Assembly (NCBI GenBank): GCA_046582115.1
Contig: JAYGFA010000034.1
Location: 1 to 43,157, forward strand
Length of the DNA stretch: 43,157 nucleotides
Source of the DNA: UBA11889 sp046582115
GTDB taxonomy: Bacteria; Pseudomonadota; Gammaproteobacteria; Pseudomonadales; Azotimanducaceae
Direction: 5' to 3'
Both the position numbers and the translations under genes were made by a program. Shown here in pieces: positions 9,364-19,200 of the stretch (the first letter of the stretch is position 1; each line of letters opens with the position of its first letter). Under the pieces are notes generated by a model. It searched no databases and was not told the origin of the DNA. It was given only the letters and a program-made list of their open reading frames with translations.

Positions 9364-9591
9364 TTAACGACCGCGCGGGGGGTGTGCCTGAATTGTAACC
9401 GCATGCAAAGCCCCAGACTCAATGAGGTCGCCTATGCAGCGGTAGACCTTCTTTTGACGTTCGACACGAGACAGTCCTTCAAAAACATCAGCAATAACGC
9501 GAATGGATACACGATTACCATCCACATCGACTGTAATCTCTTCCGCACACGTAAATTCAGCTTCAAGCCTATTTCTGACATCGCCCTCCAT
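9364..9591 (-). CDS. ibaG: BolA-family protein IbaG
   Basis: Small BolA proteins work with monothiol glutaredoxins in iron-sulphur handling and also affect the envelope. The 75-residue product has the family core VFEGLSRVERQKKVY and the ending ALHAVTIQAHPP, which fits the IbaG branch next to murA. The ATG at 9591 is chosen by length; a GTG four codons earlier (9603) is possible. Neither has a clear ribosome binding site. Confidence 0.9.
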   Translation of the reverse strand: MEGDVRNRLEAEFTCAEEITVDVDGNRVSIRVIADVFEGLSRVERQKKVYRCIGDLIESGALHAVTIQAHPPRGR

Positions 9592-9651
9592 ATTATGTTT
9601 CACGTCTCAAATTATGTGACCGACCCTCTGAGACCGAGCTCGCTCGTACAC

Positions 9652-9660
9652 ACTATAACA
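9652..9660 (-). promoter_or_regulatory. Extended -10 promoter for the ibaG-murA-hisD unit
   Basis: On the minus strand TGTTATAGT is a strong extended -10 element, with the TG one base before TATAGT. The -35 side, CGAACA 17 bases away, is weak, as extended -10 promoters allow. Transcription would begin near 9645, about 55 bases before ibaG. On the plus strand the same bases read TATAAC, which could serve yrbG. Confidence 0.5.
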
Positions 9661-9732
9661 GCGCGGTAATTGACTGTTCGAGAGTATTGTTGCAATCCTT
9701 CTCACTTCTCTTCGAAACATCCCACACTCATT

Positions 9733-10689
9733 GTGTTGCAGTTGACCGCCATTCTTGTCGTCGGACTGATACTCCTCGTATGGAGCGCCGAACGTTTCGT
9801 ATCCGGAGCAGTCGTCGTCGCAGCCAATCTTGGAGTTTCAAAAATTGTGATCGGCCTCACGATTGTTTCGATCGGTACTTCAGCTCCCGAGATACTTGTC
9901 GCCATCGCGGCATCACTGGAAGCCGCTCCGAAACTAGCCATTGGAAACGCGATTGGATCGAACATTGCCAATATCGGCCTCGTGCTTGGTGCAACGGCCA
10001 TTGCGGCTCCAATACCTTTTGACCCGCAATTAATCAAGAACGAATTGCGCTGGCTCATCGGTGCAACTCTGCTCGCACTATTTTGTCTCGCTAACCTGTA
10101 CCTCGGATGGGTGGATGGGCTGATTTTGTTGGCAGGACTCGGCCTAATTCTCTATCGAATGCGTTCCAAACAGCGTCTGCAACCGGAACTATTAGAGATC
10201 GTGAGCGAGGAACTTCCGGAAACACCGCCTATGCCCACGCGGAAAGGGATACTTTGGCTCACGATAGGGTTGCTGCTTTTACTTTTTTCAGCCGAGATTG
10301 TGACATACGCCGCGGTGGAAATCGCCGGACTCCTAGGTATTGACGAGCTTATTGTGGGTCTAACGATCGTGGCCATCGGCACCAGCTTGCCCGAACTTGC
10401 CGCGAGCGTCAGTGCGGCTCTCAAAGGGCATTCTGACATCGCCATCGGCAACATTATCGGATCAAACATTATTAATGTTCTTGGCGTCCTCTCCGTACCT
10501 GCGTTGATGTATCCAATCGAAATTGATCCCGTCGTTCTATGGCGGGATTACGGCCTAATGACGGCGTTGACCCTTGCACTTATCCTATTTGCTCACTGGC
10601 GCAAACTTGTTTCGCGGCTTGAGGGAGCTCTAATGCTTACTGTCTGGTTAGGCTATAACCTAATCCTTTATTTACAGGCCTCAGGATGA
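9733..10689 (+). CDS. yrbG: Calcium/sodium antiporter YrbG (CaCA family)
   Basis: This inner-membrane protein belongs to the Ca2+:cation antiporters. About ten membrane helices form two inverted halves. Each half holds an alpha-repeat: GLTIVSIGTSAPEI with GNAIGSNIANI, and GLTIVAIGTSLPEL with GNIIGSNIINV. The start is uncertain. GTG at 9733 sits where homologues begin; a TTG at 9670 would add 21 unlikely residues, and neither has a good ribosome binding site. It overlaps kdsC by four bases and heads the lipopolysaccharide genes, as in E. coli and Pseudomonas. kdsD, usually between yrbG and kdsC, is missing. Confidence 0.9.
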   Translation: MLQLTAILVVGLILLVWSAERFVSGAVVVAANLGVSKIVIGLTIVSIGTSAPEILVAIAASLEAAPKLAIGNAIGSNIANIGLVLGATAIAAPIPFDPQLIKNELRWLIGATLLALFCLANLYLGWVDGLILLAGLGLILYRMRSKQRLQPELLEIVSEELPETPPMPTRKGILWLTIGLLLLLFSAEIVTYAAVEIAGLLGIDELIVGLTIVAIGTSLPELAASVSAALKGHSDIAIGNIIGSNIINVLGVLSVPALMYPIEIDPVVLWRDYGLMTALTLALILFAHWRKLVSRLEGALMLTVWLGYNLILYLQASG

Positions 10690-11192
10690 ACAAAAGTCTT
10701 AGGACCAAGTTAGCTAGCACTGAAATGCTTATTCTCGATGTAGATGGAGTCCTTACCGACGGGCGACTTTTCTACGGATCCGGCGGGGCTGAAATGAAGG
10801 CTTTCAACGTACACGACGGTTATGGACTCAAGAAACTGCAGCAGGAAGGTATCTCAATTGCTATCGTTTCCGGACGCACGTCGGACATTGTCGAGAAAAG
10901 AGCCAACGAATTAGAAATTCGTTTTCTATTTCAGAACGTCGCTCATAAAAACGAAATTCTCGCAGAACTGACCCGAAAAAGTGGCATTGACCCTCGACAC
11001 ATGGCCCACGTCGGGGATGACGTACCCGACCTGGCTTTATTCGATAGCGTCGGTCTCGGGATTGCTGTCGCTGACGCGCGGTTGGAAGTACAAAAAAATG
11101 CCGATTTCGTCACAAAAGCAAAGGGAGGCGAGGGTGCAGTGCGTGAAGTCTGTGAACTTTTACTCGCGTGCCGTTCTAACGCAAACCAATGA
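10686..11192 (+). CDS. kdsC: 3-deoxy-D-manno-octulosonate 8-phosphate phosphatase
   Basis: KdsC removes phosphate from KDO-8-P to give KDO for the lipopolysaccharide inner core. The 168-residue HAD-superfamily enzyme has the nucleophile motif LDVDGVLTDG, the middle SGR, and HVGDDVPDLALF for metal binding. It is a cap-less subclass C0 type that works as a tetramer. It overlaps yrbG and lptC by four bases on each side, so translation is coupled. Confidence 0.96.
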   Translation: MNKSLRTKLASTEMLILDVDGVLTDGRLFYGSGGAEMKAFNVHDGYGLKKLQQEGISIAIVSGRTSDIVEKRANELEIRFLFQNVAHKNEILAELTRKSGIDPRHMAHVGDDVPDLALFDSVGLGIAVADARLEVQKNADFVTKAKGGEGAVREVCELLLACRSNANQ

Positions 11193-11806
11193 TGCGATGG
11201 TACCTGGCCGCTGGGTTCATGGTCGCCATATTCGTCGTTTTGTGGGGGTTGGAAATCCAAGAAGTACGGCAACGTGTCTTACCTCGAGAATTGTCGGAGC
11301 TACCCAATCTTTATCTTGAAAATGCGAATGTAAGCGAATTTAACTCGGCGGGGTTAAGCCAATACACGCTATCGTCAGACGCCATTAGCCAGCATACGGC
11401 GACGGGACGATCGACACTAGTGCGACCGTCTTTGACCTTCCATCAGCCCGGTGAATCTCCCTGGCATATTGACGCCGACCTGGGAGTCATCGAAGGGAAT
11501 GTAAGCGATGTCGGATCGCTACCCGATGATAAAGTCGGGTCTACACCGTCTATTCGTTTCACCGGTCAGGTGCGGCTTTCAAGACGCGATAACGATCAAG
11601 AATTCATAGAGTTTCGGAGCGAATCATTGCGGATTTTTCCGGAACTAAAACGTGTTGAATCGAACGAGCCTGTTATGATCGAGACATCTTCAAGCAACGC
11701 TCGCGCCGCGGGTTTCGAATGCGACCTTGAGCAAAACTACTTGCAACTTCGATCCTCGACGAAACAGCGAGTTCACGTTGTCATCCATCCGCAAACGCGG
11801 ATTTGA
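11189..11806 (+). CDS. lptC: LPS export protein LptC
   Basis: LptC is a single-pass inner-membrane protein that receives lipopolysaccharide from LptB2FG and hands it to LptA. The 205-residue product has one N-terminal membrane helix (about residues 5-21), then a periplasmic beta-jellyroll with the start YLENANVSEFNSAG. Sequence conservation is low in this family, so the call rests on the N-terminal pattern and on its place between kdsC and lptA. Its 3' end overlaps lptA. Confidence 0.88.
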   Translation: MMRWYLAAGFMVAIFVVLWGLEIQEVRQRVLPRELSELPNLYLENANVSEFNSAGLSQYTLSSDAISQHTATGRSTLVRPSLTFHQPGESPWHIDADLGVIEGNVSDVGSLPDDKVGSTPSIRFTGQVRLSRRDNDQEFIEFRSESLRIFPELKRVESNEPVMIETSSSNARAAGFECDLEQNYLQLRSSTKQRVHVVIHPQTRI

Positions 11807-12272
11807 AGTCATTGCTATTTGTTGTTACTTAACCTCTCTCTCCACCCTCTCTGCGTCAGAAGATACGGAAGCTCCAATCCATATTCGTGGCGACGATTTG
11901 CGCGGAAACATGACGACACGCACCGTGGTCAGTGGTTCAGTAACATTGGATCAAGGGAGCATTCATGTTGAGGCGGATTCGATGACCATCGATTGGTCAG
12001 GAGGCGAAGTTCAAAGAATCACGGCCAGCGGGGATCAAGCTCACTTTACGCGAACTAATAGTCAGGACCAATACGCCATTGATGCACGCGCGCGCACCAT
12101 TATCTATGACCGCAAACTCAACCAAATCGAACTTCAGGGCGAGGCGCGTCTTAGACAACAAGAAAACCTATTTCGTGGCGACAAAATTCTCTACGACATC
12201 AGTGCCGGCTTAGTGAAGGCGGATTCTGGAAAGTCAGGAAGAGTTGAACTCATCTGGCGCCCTCGCGAATAA
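11778..12272 (+). CDS. lptA: LPS transport periplasmic protein LptA
   Basis: LptA forms the periplasmic bridge for lipopolysaccharide. The body carries IHIRGDDLRGNMTTRTVVSGSV (first part IHIRGDDLRG) and LFRGDKILYDI, typical of the LptA/OstA fold. I chose a TTG start at 11778 because it gives a signal peptide with an RKR n-region and a cleavage site after STLSA; this yields 164 residues. The frame is open from a TTG at 11727, but that would bury the signal. The gene overlaps lptC by 29 bases and stops seven bases before lptB. Confidence 0.85.
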   Translation: MSSIRKRGFEVIAICCYLTSLSTLSASEDTEAPIHIRGDDLRGNMTTRTVVSGSVTLDQGSIHVEADSMTIDWSGGEVQRITASGDQAHFTRTNSQDQYAIDARARTIIYDRKLNQIELQGEARLRQQENLFRGDKILYDISAGLVKADSGKSGRVELIWRPRE

Positions 12273-12279
12273 GTTTTCA

Positions 12280-13005
12280 ATGTCTATCCTGCGCGCAGCT
12301 AACCTGCATAAACGTTATCGTGGTAAACCGGTGGTTAACGATTTGTCCATTCATGTCTCGAGTGGAGAAATCGTTGGACTTCTAGGACCCAACGGTGCGG
12401 GAAAAACCATCAGTTTTCATATGGTTGTGGGGCTGGTCCGATTGGACAGCGGTACAGTCTCTATCGATGACCGCAACCTCTCGGATGCACCCATGCACCA
12501 ACGCGCGCGTGAAGGTCTAGCTTACTTGCCCCAAGAACCGAGCGTTTTTCGAAAATTATCGGTCGAGAACAATTTGCACGCCATCATCGAACTGAGGAAT
12601 GATCTCGACAAGTTGCAGCAACGAGAATTAGCCGAACAACTTCTTCTAGAGTTTCATCTCCATGAGATTCGCGGGGTAATAAGCGAAAGACTTTCTGGCG
12701 GGGAAAGGCGTCGATTGGAATTTGCTCGCGCGCTCGCCAATCAGCCACGTTTTCTCCTGTTGGACGAGCCATTTGCCGGGGTCGACCCAATTTCTATTGA
12801 CGACATCAAAGCAGAAATTCGCAAACTTGCAACGCGTCAAATCGGCGTACTCATTACCGACCACAATGTCAGAGAAACCCTAGATATCTGTGATCGAGCA
12901 TACATCGTCAACGAGGGCCAGATCATTGCGGATGGGACGGCAGACAACGTACTATCAAATGAGATGGTCCAGCGAGTCTACCTAGGGCGACGGCTTTCTA
13001 TTTGA
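12280..13005 (+). CDS. lptB: LPS export ABC transporter ATP-binding protein LptB
   Basis: LptB is the cytoplasmic ATPase that powers lipopolysaccharide extraction by LptFG. The 241-residue product is exactly family length when started at the ATG at 12280. It has Walker A GPNGAGKT, the Q-loop near LPQEPSVF, the signature LSGGERRR, Walker B FLLLDEPFAGVDP and the switch histidine in ITDHNVRET. lptF and lptG are not in this window, as is usual. Confidence 0.98.
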   Translation: MSILRAANLHKRYRGKPVVNDLSIHVSSGEIVGLLGPNGAGKTISFHMVVGLVRLDSGTVSIDDRNLSDAPMHQRAREGLAYLPQEPSVFRKLSVENNLHAIIELRNDLDKLQQRELAEQLLLEFHLHEIRGVISERLSGGERRRLEFARALANQPRFLLLDEPFAGVDPISIDDIKAEIRKLATRQIGVLITDHNVRETLDICDRAYIVNEGQIIADGTADNVLSNEMVQRVYLGRRLSI

Positions 13006-13051
13006 TCTGCGAATAGTAAATAGCTAGTAACCCCATTGACCCGGGTGGCGT

Positions 13052-14545
13052 ATGAAACAAATTCCCTCAATTAGGGCCAGGCAACGGTTCAAGGCCACAC
13101 CACAGCTACGACACGCGATCGGGTTGTTACAACTCTCGGGTGACGAACTTCGGCTCGAAATTCAGCACGCTGTCGAATCAAATGCACTGCTCGAAATCGA
13201 AGAAAATAACTTTCAGCAATTTAGTAACGATGTTTTTGATCTAAACGTCCATCGAGATAACGAGTCTTCAATAACCGATTCAGATAGGCCGAATACAATC
13301 CTTTTTGAGGACCATGACGATCTATATGCTGAGGACAATTCGGGCAGTGATCGATATTCGTTACCACCTCTTGAACTGCCCGATATCGATAGGTCTCGGG
13401 TGGACGCCTATGAAGTGGCCGATAATTCAGTATCGCTAACGGACCATCTGACCTGGCAAATAAATTTCGCTTCGCTCACTGATACACAAGATGCGATAGC
13501 CCGCACAATCATCGACGAAATCAATAACGACGGCATGCTGCAAACCACTTTGGAGGATATTGCATTCAGCCTTCATCCAGAAGTAAACGTGGGCCTAGTC
13601 GAAATCGAGAAAGTCCTGAATATTATTCAAACGTTAGATCCGCCTGGCGTGGGTGGCAGAAATCTGCAGGAATGTCTGTTGATACAACTGCAAATGCTTT
13701 CTGACGACACCAATTCAAAAAGAGTCGCGATCCGGTTAATCGCCGATCATTTTGATGTTCTCGCCTCACAAGACTTCAATCGTCTTTCCCGCATTTTGAG
13801 CTTGTCGAGGAATGAGTTACTTGAAGCAATTGACGTAGTCCGATCTTTAAATCCAAGACCTGGCTCAATAATTGGTTCAACTATCACTGAATACGTCAAA
13901 CCCGACGTGATTGTCCGCGAGGAAAAGGATCGATGGCTCGTTGAACTAAACCCGCGGGTTACACCGTTAGTACGAATTAATCCTGTTTACGCTCAACCTT
14001 CAACCAGCTCGAAGCAATTTCCGTCAAATAATTACGTTCGCGAAAATTTGAGACACGCGAAACTATTTCTCCAAGGGCTGGAGCATCGGAATTCAACCCT
14101 GGTTAACGTCTCTAAATGTATTGTCGAGCACCAACAAGAATATCTTACGCACGGTTCGAGTGCGATGAAGCCCTTAACACTAGCCCACATCGCATCCGAA
14201 TTAGGAATACACGTATCTACAATTTCGCGCGTCACGAGCCGCAAATACCTAATGACGCCCCAGGGGTTACTGCCACTTAAGTACTTCTTCTCTAACAACG
14301 TCCCAACTACCAGTGGGGAAGCAGTAGCTAGTACCGCAGTCCGAGAATTGATACGGAACGCGATAAAGAATGAAGAAAGACAAAGTCCGCTAACGGACAA
14401 CGTAATCTGTAACCTGCTCGAGACCAATGGTATTAAAATCGCCCGACGAACTGTCGCAAAATATCGCGGAATCATGGCTATTCCGAGCTCTAATGAACGC
14501 AGACGGGCCTATTGGGGCGATCGGGGTTTCGGCACAGCGGAATGA
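13052..14545 (+). CDS. rpoN: RNA polymerase sigma-54 factor RpoN
   Basis: Sigma-54 directs RNA polymerase to -24/-12 promoters that need enhancer-binding ATPases. The 497-residue product has the glutamine-rich activator-contact region at the N-terminus (LRHAIGLLQLSGDELRLEI, shown here in part), an acidic linker, the core-binding part with LDPPGVGGRNLQECL, the helix-turn-helix HIASELGIHVSTISRV and the RpoN box ARRTVAKYR near the C-terminus. All domains appear intact. The gene lies 46 bases after lptB. hpf, which usually follows rpoN, is missing. Confidence 0.98.
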   Translation: MKQIPSIRARQRFKATPQLRHAIGLLQLSGDELRLEIQHAVESNALLEIEENNFQQFSNDVFDLNVHRDNESSITDSDRPNTILFEDHDDLYAEDNSGSDRYSLPPLELPDIDRSRVDAYEVADNSVSLTDHLTWQINFASLTDTQDAIARTIIDEINNDGMLQTTLEDIAFSLHPEVNVGLVEIEKVLNIIQTLDPPGVGGRNLQECLLIQLQMLSDDTNSKRVAIRLIADHFDVLASQDFNRLSRILSLSRNELLEAIDVVRSLNPRPGSIIGSTITEYVKPDVIVREEKDRWLVELNPRVTPLVRINPVYAQPSTSSKQFPSNNYVRENLRHAKLFLQGLEHRNSTLVNVSKCIVEHQQEYLTHGSSAMKPLTLAHIASELGIHVSTISRVTSRKYLMTPQGLLPLKYFFSNNVPTTSGEAVASTAVRELIRNAIKNEERQSPLTDNVICNLLETNGIKIARRTVAKYRGIMAIPSSNERRRAYWGDRGFGTAE

Positions 14546-14575
14546 CATGGTTGGTTTAAAAAGTGTCAACTGTCG

Positions 14576-15040
14576 GTGATTGACTTCCTATCGATTTTAC
14601 CGATCAGCTGCGTACGGCGAGACGTAGCCGTCGCTTCGAAAAAGGCTTCTCTTGAGGCGGCAGCAGAGCTAATCGCCGCTACCCAAGAAGGAGTCGGTGC
14701 GCGTCACTTACTTGAGACCTTGATGGCGCGGGAAAAGCTTGGTAGCACCAGCCTCGGAGACGGCATCGCGATTCCTCACTGTCGGTATCCCGACTGTCAA
14801 CGGCCCGTTGCGTCTCTGTTATGCCTGTCGAACCCTGTTGGCTTTGACGATCAAGACGTCGACCTTCTCTTCATTCTCGTTGTACCCGAACAGGAAACCC
14901 GCCTACACCTTGATCTCCTGGCTATTCTGGCAAGGGTCTTCGACCAACAACCTAATGCCCAGGAGCTGCGAAAAACACAAGACAATCAAGAACTGTACGA
15001 AGTTTTTCAACGCCATGTTGCCGAGGCCTTGGCAGAATGA
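14576..15040 (+). CDS. ptsN: Nitrogen PTS enzyme IIA (PtsN)
   Basis: PtsN is the last phosphate carrier of the nitrogen phosphotransferase chain and regulates potassium and nitrogen functions. The 154-residue product has LMAREKLGSTSLGDGIAIPH with the phosphorylated histidine at residue 68 (cited to IAIPH), and VDLLFILVVPEQETRLHLDLL (first part VDLLFILVVP). The start is GTG. It overlaps rapZ by four bases. ptsP is not in the window. Confidence 0.96.
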   Translation: MIDFLSILPISCVRRDVAVASKKASLEAAAELIAATQEGVGARHLLETLMAREKLGSTSLGDGIAIPHCRYPDCQRPVASLLCLSNPVGFDDQDVDLLFILVVPEQETRLHLDLLAILARVFDQQPNAQELRKTQDNQELYEVFQRHVAEALAE

Positions 15041-15909
15041 AACTGATCGTCATCAGTGGAAGGTCAGGTTCAGGGAAGAGCACCGCGCTTAACGCCCTCG
15101 AAGATGAGGGTTTCAGTTGCATTGACAATTTTCCCGCGGGACTGCTTCAAGCACTTATTCAATCAAATCTCGAGGCGGAAACCGTCCAGGATCTCGCGGT
15201 CTGTATCGATGCGCGTAATGCTCCATCAGATCTCGCACGACTGCCCGAAGGACTCAGAGCGCTCGATCAGGTCAATCTGGATATTCAAGTCATATTTCTC
15301 GACGCGCTTGCCGATACTTTGATGAAACGATTCAGCGAGACTAGGCGTCGACATCCGCTCACCCAGAGGACCAAAGATTTACGTCAGGCTATCGATACAG
15401 AAAGAGACCTACTGGCTGCCGTTTCTGAAATCGCTGATCTACAGATAGACACGACAACTTTGACTCACGCAGGCCTTGTTGCGTTGATTAAGGCTCGCGT
15501 CATTGACAAATCCACTAACAGCATCTCGCTTCTTTTCCGGTCTTTTGCTTTTAAGAACGGTGTTCCTATCGACTCGGATTTCGTTTTCGACGCCCGTTGT
15601 TTGCCCAATCCGTACTGGCAAAAGGACCTCCGGTCTCTGTCCGGAATTGATCCGCCGGTGCGCAACTTTCTCGATTCACAACCGGTTGCCGCCCTTTTGG
15701 TTAAAGACATCTCTAGCTTCCTTGAAACTTGGCTATCCGAATTCGAAAAGAGCAATCGTGCGTATTTAACCGTGGCAATCGGTTGTACCGGTGGTCAACA
15801 CCGATCGGTGTATGTAGTCGAAAAATTATCGATACATTTTTCTAAAAAGTATTCTGATGTATTAGTCCGACACCAGGAGACCGGCTCAACTACTGATGCG
15901 CTGCGTTAG
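15037..15909 (+). CDS. rapZ: RNase adapter protein RapZ
   Basis: In enterobacteria RapZ guides RNase E to the GlmZ small RNA and so tunes GlmS and amino-sugar supply. The 290-residue product has Walker A GRSGSGKS at residues 8-15, the FCIDNFPA-like CIDNFPAG block, LDALADTLMKRFSETRRRHPL (start LDALADTLMKRF) and the C-terminal IGCTGGQHRSVYV. Coupled by overlap to ptsN and npr. Confidence 0.97.
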   Translation: MKLIVISGRSGSGKSTALNALEDEGFSCIDNFPAGLLQALIQSNLEAETVQDLAVCIDARNAPSDLARLPEGLRALDQVNLDIQVIFLDALADTLMKRFSETRRRHPLTQRTKDLRQAIDTERDLLAAVSEIADLQIDTTTLTHAGLVALIKARVIDKSTNSISLLFRSFAFKNGVPIDSDFVFDARCLPNPYWQKDLRSLSGIDPPVRNFLDSQPVAALLVKDISSFLETWLSEFEKSNRAYLTVAIGCTGGQHRSVYVVEKLSIHFSKKYSDVLVRHQETGSTTDALR

Positions 15910-16168
15910 CCTCCCTATCATTAATGAGCTTGGACTCCACGCACGAGCATCATCCAAATTCATCCGAGTAGCGCGCCAATTTCGGTGCAACATCGAGATT
16001 GGTCTTCGTCATGGTGAACTTGTAAACGCAAAAAGCATTTTGAATGTGTTAACTCTCGCCGCTGCTAAGGACACGGTACTTATATTACGAGTAGATGGAG
16101 AAGATGAGGACGATGCTCTTGACGCCTTAATATCGATAGTTGCCGACCGGTTTGGAGAGACTGAATAA
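15896..16168 (+). CDS. npr: Phosphocarrier protein NPr (nitrogen HPr)
   Basis: NPr passes phosphate from PtsP to PtsN. The 90-residue HPr-fold protein has the phosphorylated histidine, His15, in ELGLHARAS and the regulatory-site serine region NAKSILNVL. Its first 14 bases overlap the end of rapZ. It closes the lpt-rpoN-pts run, facing the convergent yhdP across 41 bases in which no clear terminator is seen. Confidence 0.95.
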   Translation: MRCVSLPIINELGLHARASSKFIRVARQFRCNIEIGLRHGELVNAKSILNVLTLAAAKDTVLILRVDGEDEDDALDALISIVADRFGETE

Positions 16169-16209
16169 CGCAGCGACTTCGAGAGAGTTACCCTGCTCGG
16201 GATGGGCTC

Positions 16210-19200
16210 TCATTGTTCTTTTTCAACCTCAGTTCGCGTGCTTCTAGAATTATCCATGTCGGTGGTGAAAATACTCTCAAACTCCACCCGAGGATGATTC
16301 AATGTCCCGCTAATATGATATTTCCCACTCGAAAGACTTTCGATCTGGGCACCAAATATACGCCGCCCAAGTAACACGCCGACGCCTGCTGCTGGATTGG
16401 CAATCGCAATGTATGCCGCGTACCACGGCAAGCTATCCGAAACCGGAAGCGTAACAACGAGTTCGTTATCGAGTCTTCCGTCAGTCAAATTAACGGTACC
16501 GTTGATACGAAAAAGCAACCCATTACCTTCAACAAACATAGGCTCCTCGAACGCCAAAATGCCGGATTGGAAATTCATCCGAGCCTGTATTCGATTAAAG
16601 CTGATACCCTTAGATACCACGTCAGAGAAATTCCCAGTTAGCCGTCGGCCAATCGTCGAGTAATTCAACAATCCTAAAATACGTGCAATTCCGCCACCCT
16701 GCTCTATGTCTGGAAATCGACCATTTTTGATCTCCGAGACGAAGGATCCCTCGATGTCCTTGATTGCAAATGCAAGCGGAGATCCACGCCAGGTAAAGTC
16801 GCCCTCACCTAGGAACGATTCTCCTTCTACATTGAGCTCGAAGCCCCATTGAGAAAGCACGGACGCAAGGTCCAAACCGCGAATACTGCCGACAAAGCGC
16901 GTCCGATTAGTGGAACGAGTCCAAAACACTTCTCGATCCCCGCTGATCTCGATTCCTCGTATCTCAGCTTCCAACTCGAGTACGCGCAATCCATCGGGCT
17001 GAGGACGGAGGCTAAAACGCCAACTACCGTAATCGTTGACCAGCCCATTTTTGTCATTTACCAACACTCGACGGACGGTAATGTCCGCGGGCACAACCTT
17101 TTCAATCATATCGAGCGAAATTGGATCAGACGTTTCCGCATTCCCAACTGGATTGAAATTTGGGATTCGAATTTCGTTTACATCGACTTGCCACGGCTCG
17201 CCTAATTTCCGGACAAACGTTGCATCGATCTGGTCTGAAGACAGCTGGACTTCTACAGCGCCGGCAAACGACTGGCCAGAAACGATCGCATTCGTTAGTT
17301 CCACACCGCTCGCTCGAAGTGCATTTACTCGAAAATTGTTCAGTCGCCAACGGATCGGATTGTCTGAATCGACAAGATCCGAGTCGATTTCGAAAGATTT
17401 CAATCCGCCGGAAATAACCACATGTTCTTCGTTTTCCGACACAACGACCGCTGGTGTACCAACACCAACGGACCCTCGACTTATGTGACCGTCAGAAACG
17501 TGAGCCCACCCTGCGATCCCCCCGTGACGAAATGCCACCGATGAATACGAATCAAAGAATTGAATGTTTACGTCTAAAGATCGCGACACGTTCGCCGGTT
17601 TTCCCCATTCCTCCGGTAGCGATAGGTCAACCCCCACGAGATCCGAATTGAATGTCAGTTCAGGCGGTCGCGACGAATCTGGGAACATCGATAAGTTTGC
17701 GGAATACTCCATAGTCCCCGTCGCAATGCCCGTATCGTTTATTTCAAGCACCGCCAGCAAATCGGTCGCGTTTATCTGCCCAGTCAGTGCTACTCCCATG
17801 AATTCTTCTTGCGCGTTACTCCCCGAAGTGACGTCTATGTCGATGGGTGTATTGAAGAGATGCGCGGACAAATCGCTATTCACGATCGTGTGGGGAGAAT
17901 GATATTCAACCGCGCCATTTAATGCGTCAAAACGCAGACCAAGATCGTTGATTGAGACCGCCGCGTTATTGAATTCAAAACTCAGCTTGAAGTCTCCTGG
18001 TTCTTTCATACGACCCTTCAACGGCAGTCGTAAACTGGCGCCAACACTGAGAGAACCGTCACCGACCAAACGATCACCAAGTATGGGAAACAATTCGTGG
18101 ATGGGTGTTTCTTGCACGAACAATAACGCCCGAGCGAAAGGTATCACGACGTCCAAATTCGCATCGATATAGGAACCATTTGACGGTATCGAAACGTCCG
18201 CGTTAGTGACTTTCGTGTCGAAGCTCGTTGCTTCCCGCAACTCGACTCGACTCTCTCGGGCCGTAACCTCAAGTCGCCCGTCAGCACCAGAAACCAGCGG
18301 CCAGTCTTCATGGTAATCAATTGATACCGACTCAAAGTCCGCCAGAAGTTCAGCGCGTCTCAAAGGCAATCCTGGATAAATAACATTGCGACCGTGGTAA
18401 ACGAATTGAACGGCCGAAACGGAACCGACATCTCGTAAACTCGTCGTCAGCCAAGGTTTCAGTCCTTGAGGTAGGCCGTTAGGGACATACTTCTTCGCTC
18501 TACTAACGTCCATTTCGGTCACGTTCGCAATCAGGGTGGTTTGATGATCGTTCCGGTCTTTCCTTGGCATGGAAATTCCGAAGCCCCCTGTGATTACGCT
18601 TCCATCAGCGGTAACGCTAAGGTCATCTCCACGAATACCGACGTGATCGCGCCCAAACCAAAAAACGACCGGGCCAAATGCCCTGTCAAACGACAGGGGG
18701 CCGTCAAAAACCTTGGGCAACATAATCGCTCCCGAGTCGGAAACAAGGTCTAGCCTGATCACATTTCCAGGGCCCCCTATTGATCCAGAAACGTTCTGAA
18801 AACCTGGCAGCCCTCGATAGCTCTTGAGGGACACCCGACTGAGTTGCGCCCCAAACGCGGGGCCCTGTTCATCTATATGAACGACAGCTTTTTGCAGATG
18901 GCCAGATGCATCTACTTGTCGAATCCAAAGGCTCACAGGGTGATCGCGACCATAGAGGTGGGTTGCCAACATCGATACATTGCGAAGGTCAATTACCGGA
19001 CTAAACACCTCCAACCTATCGCGGGCATTCGTGACTATGGTCAGCGGCGAAAATTCCAAGTGGCTTGCCACGGAATCCAGTCGGACATTTTTGACCAACC
19101 CCCGGTATTCATCTCCTTGGAGGAGCCCCGTCAGGTTTGCAGAGGCAACAAATCTTGAGTCGTTGTCTATTCCGCCTTCGAACATTACATCGACGAAAAA

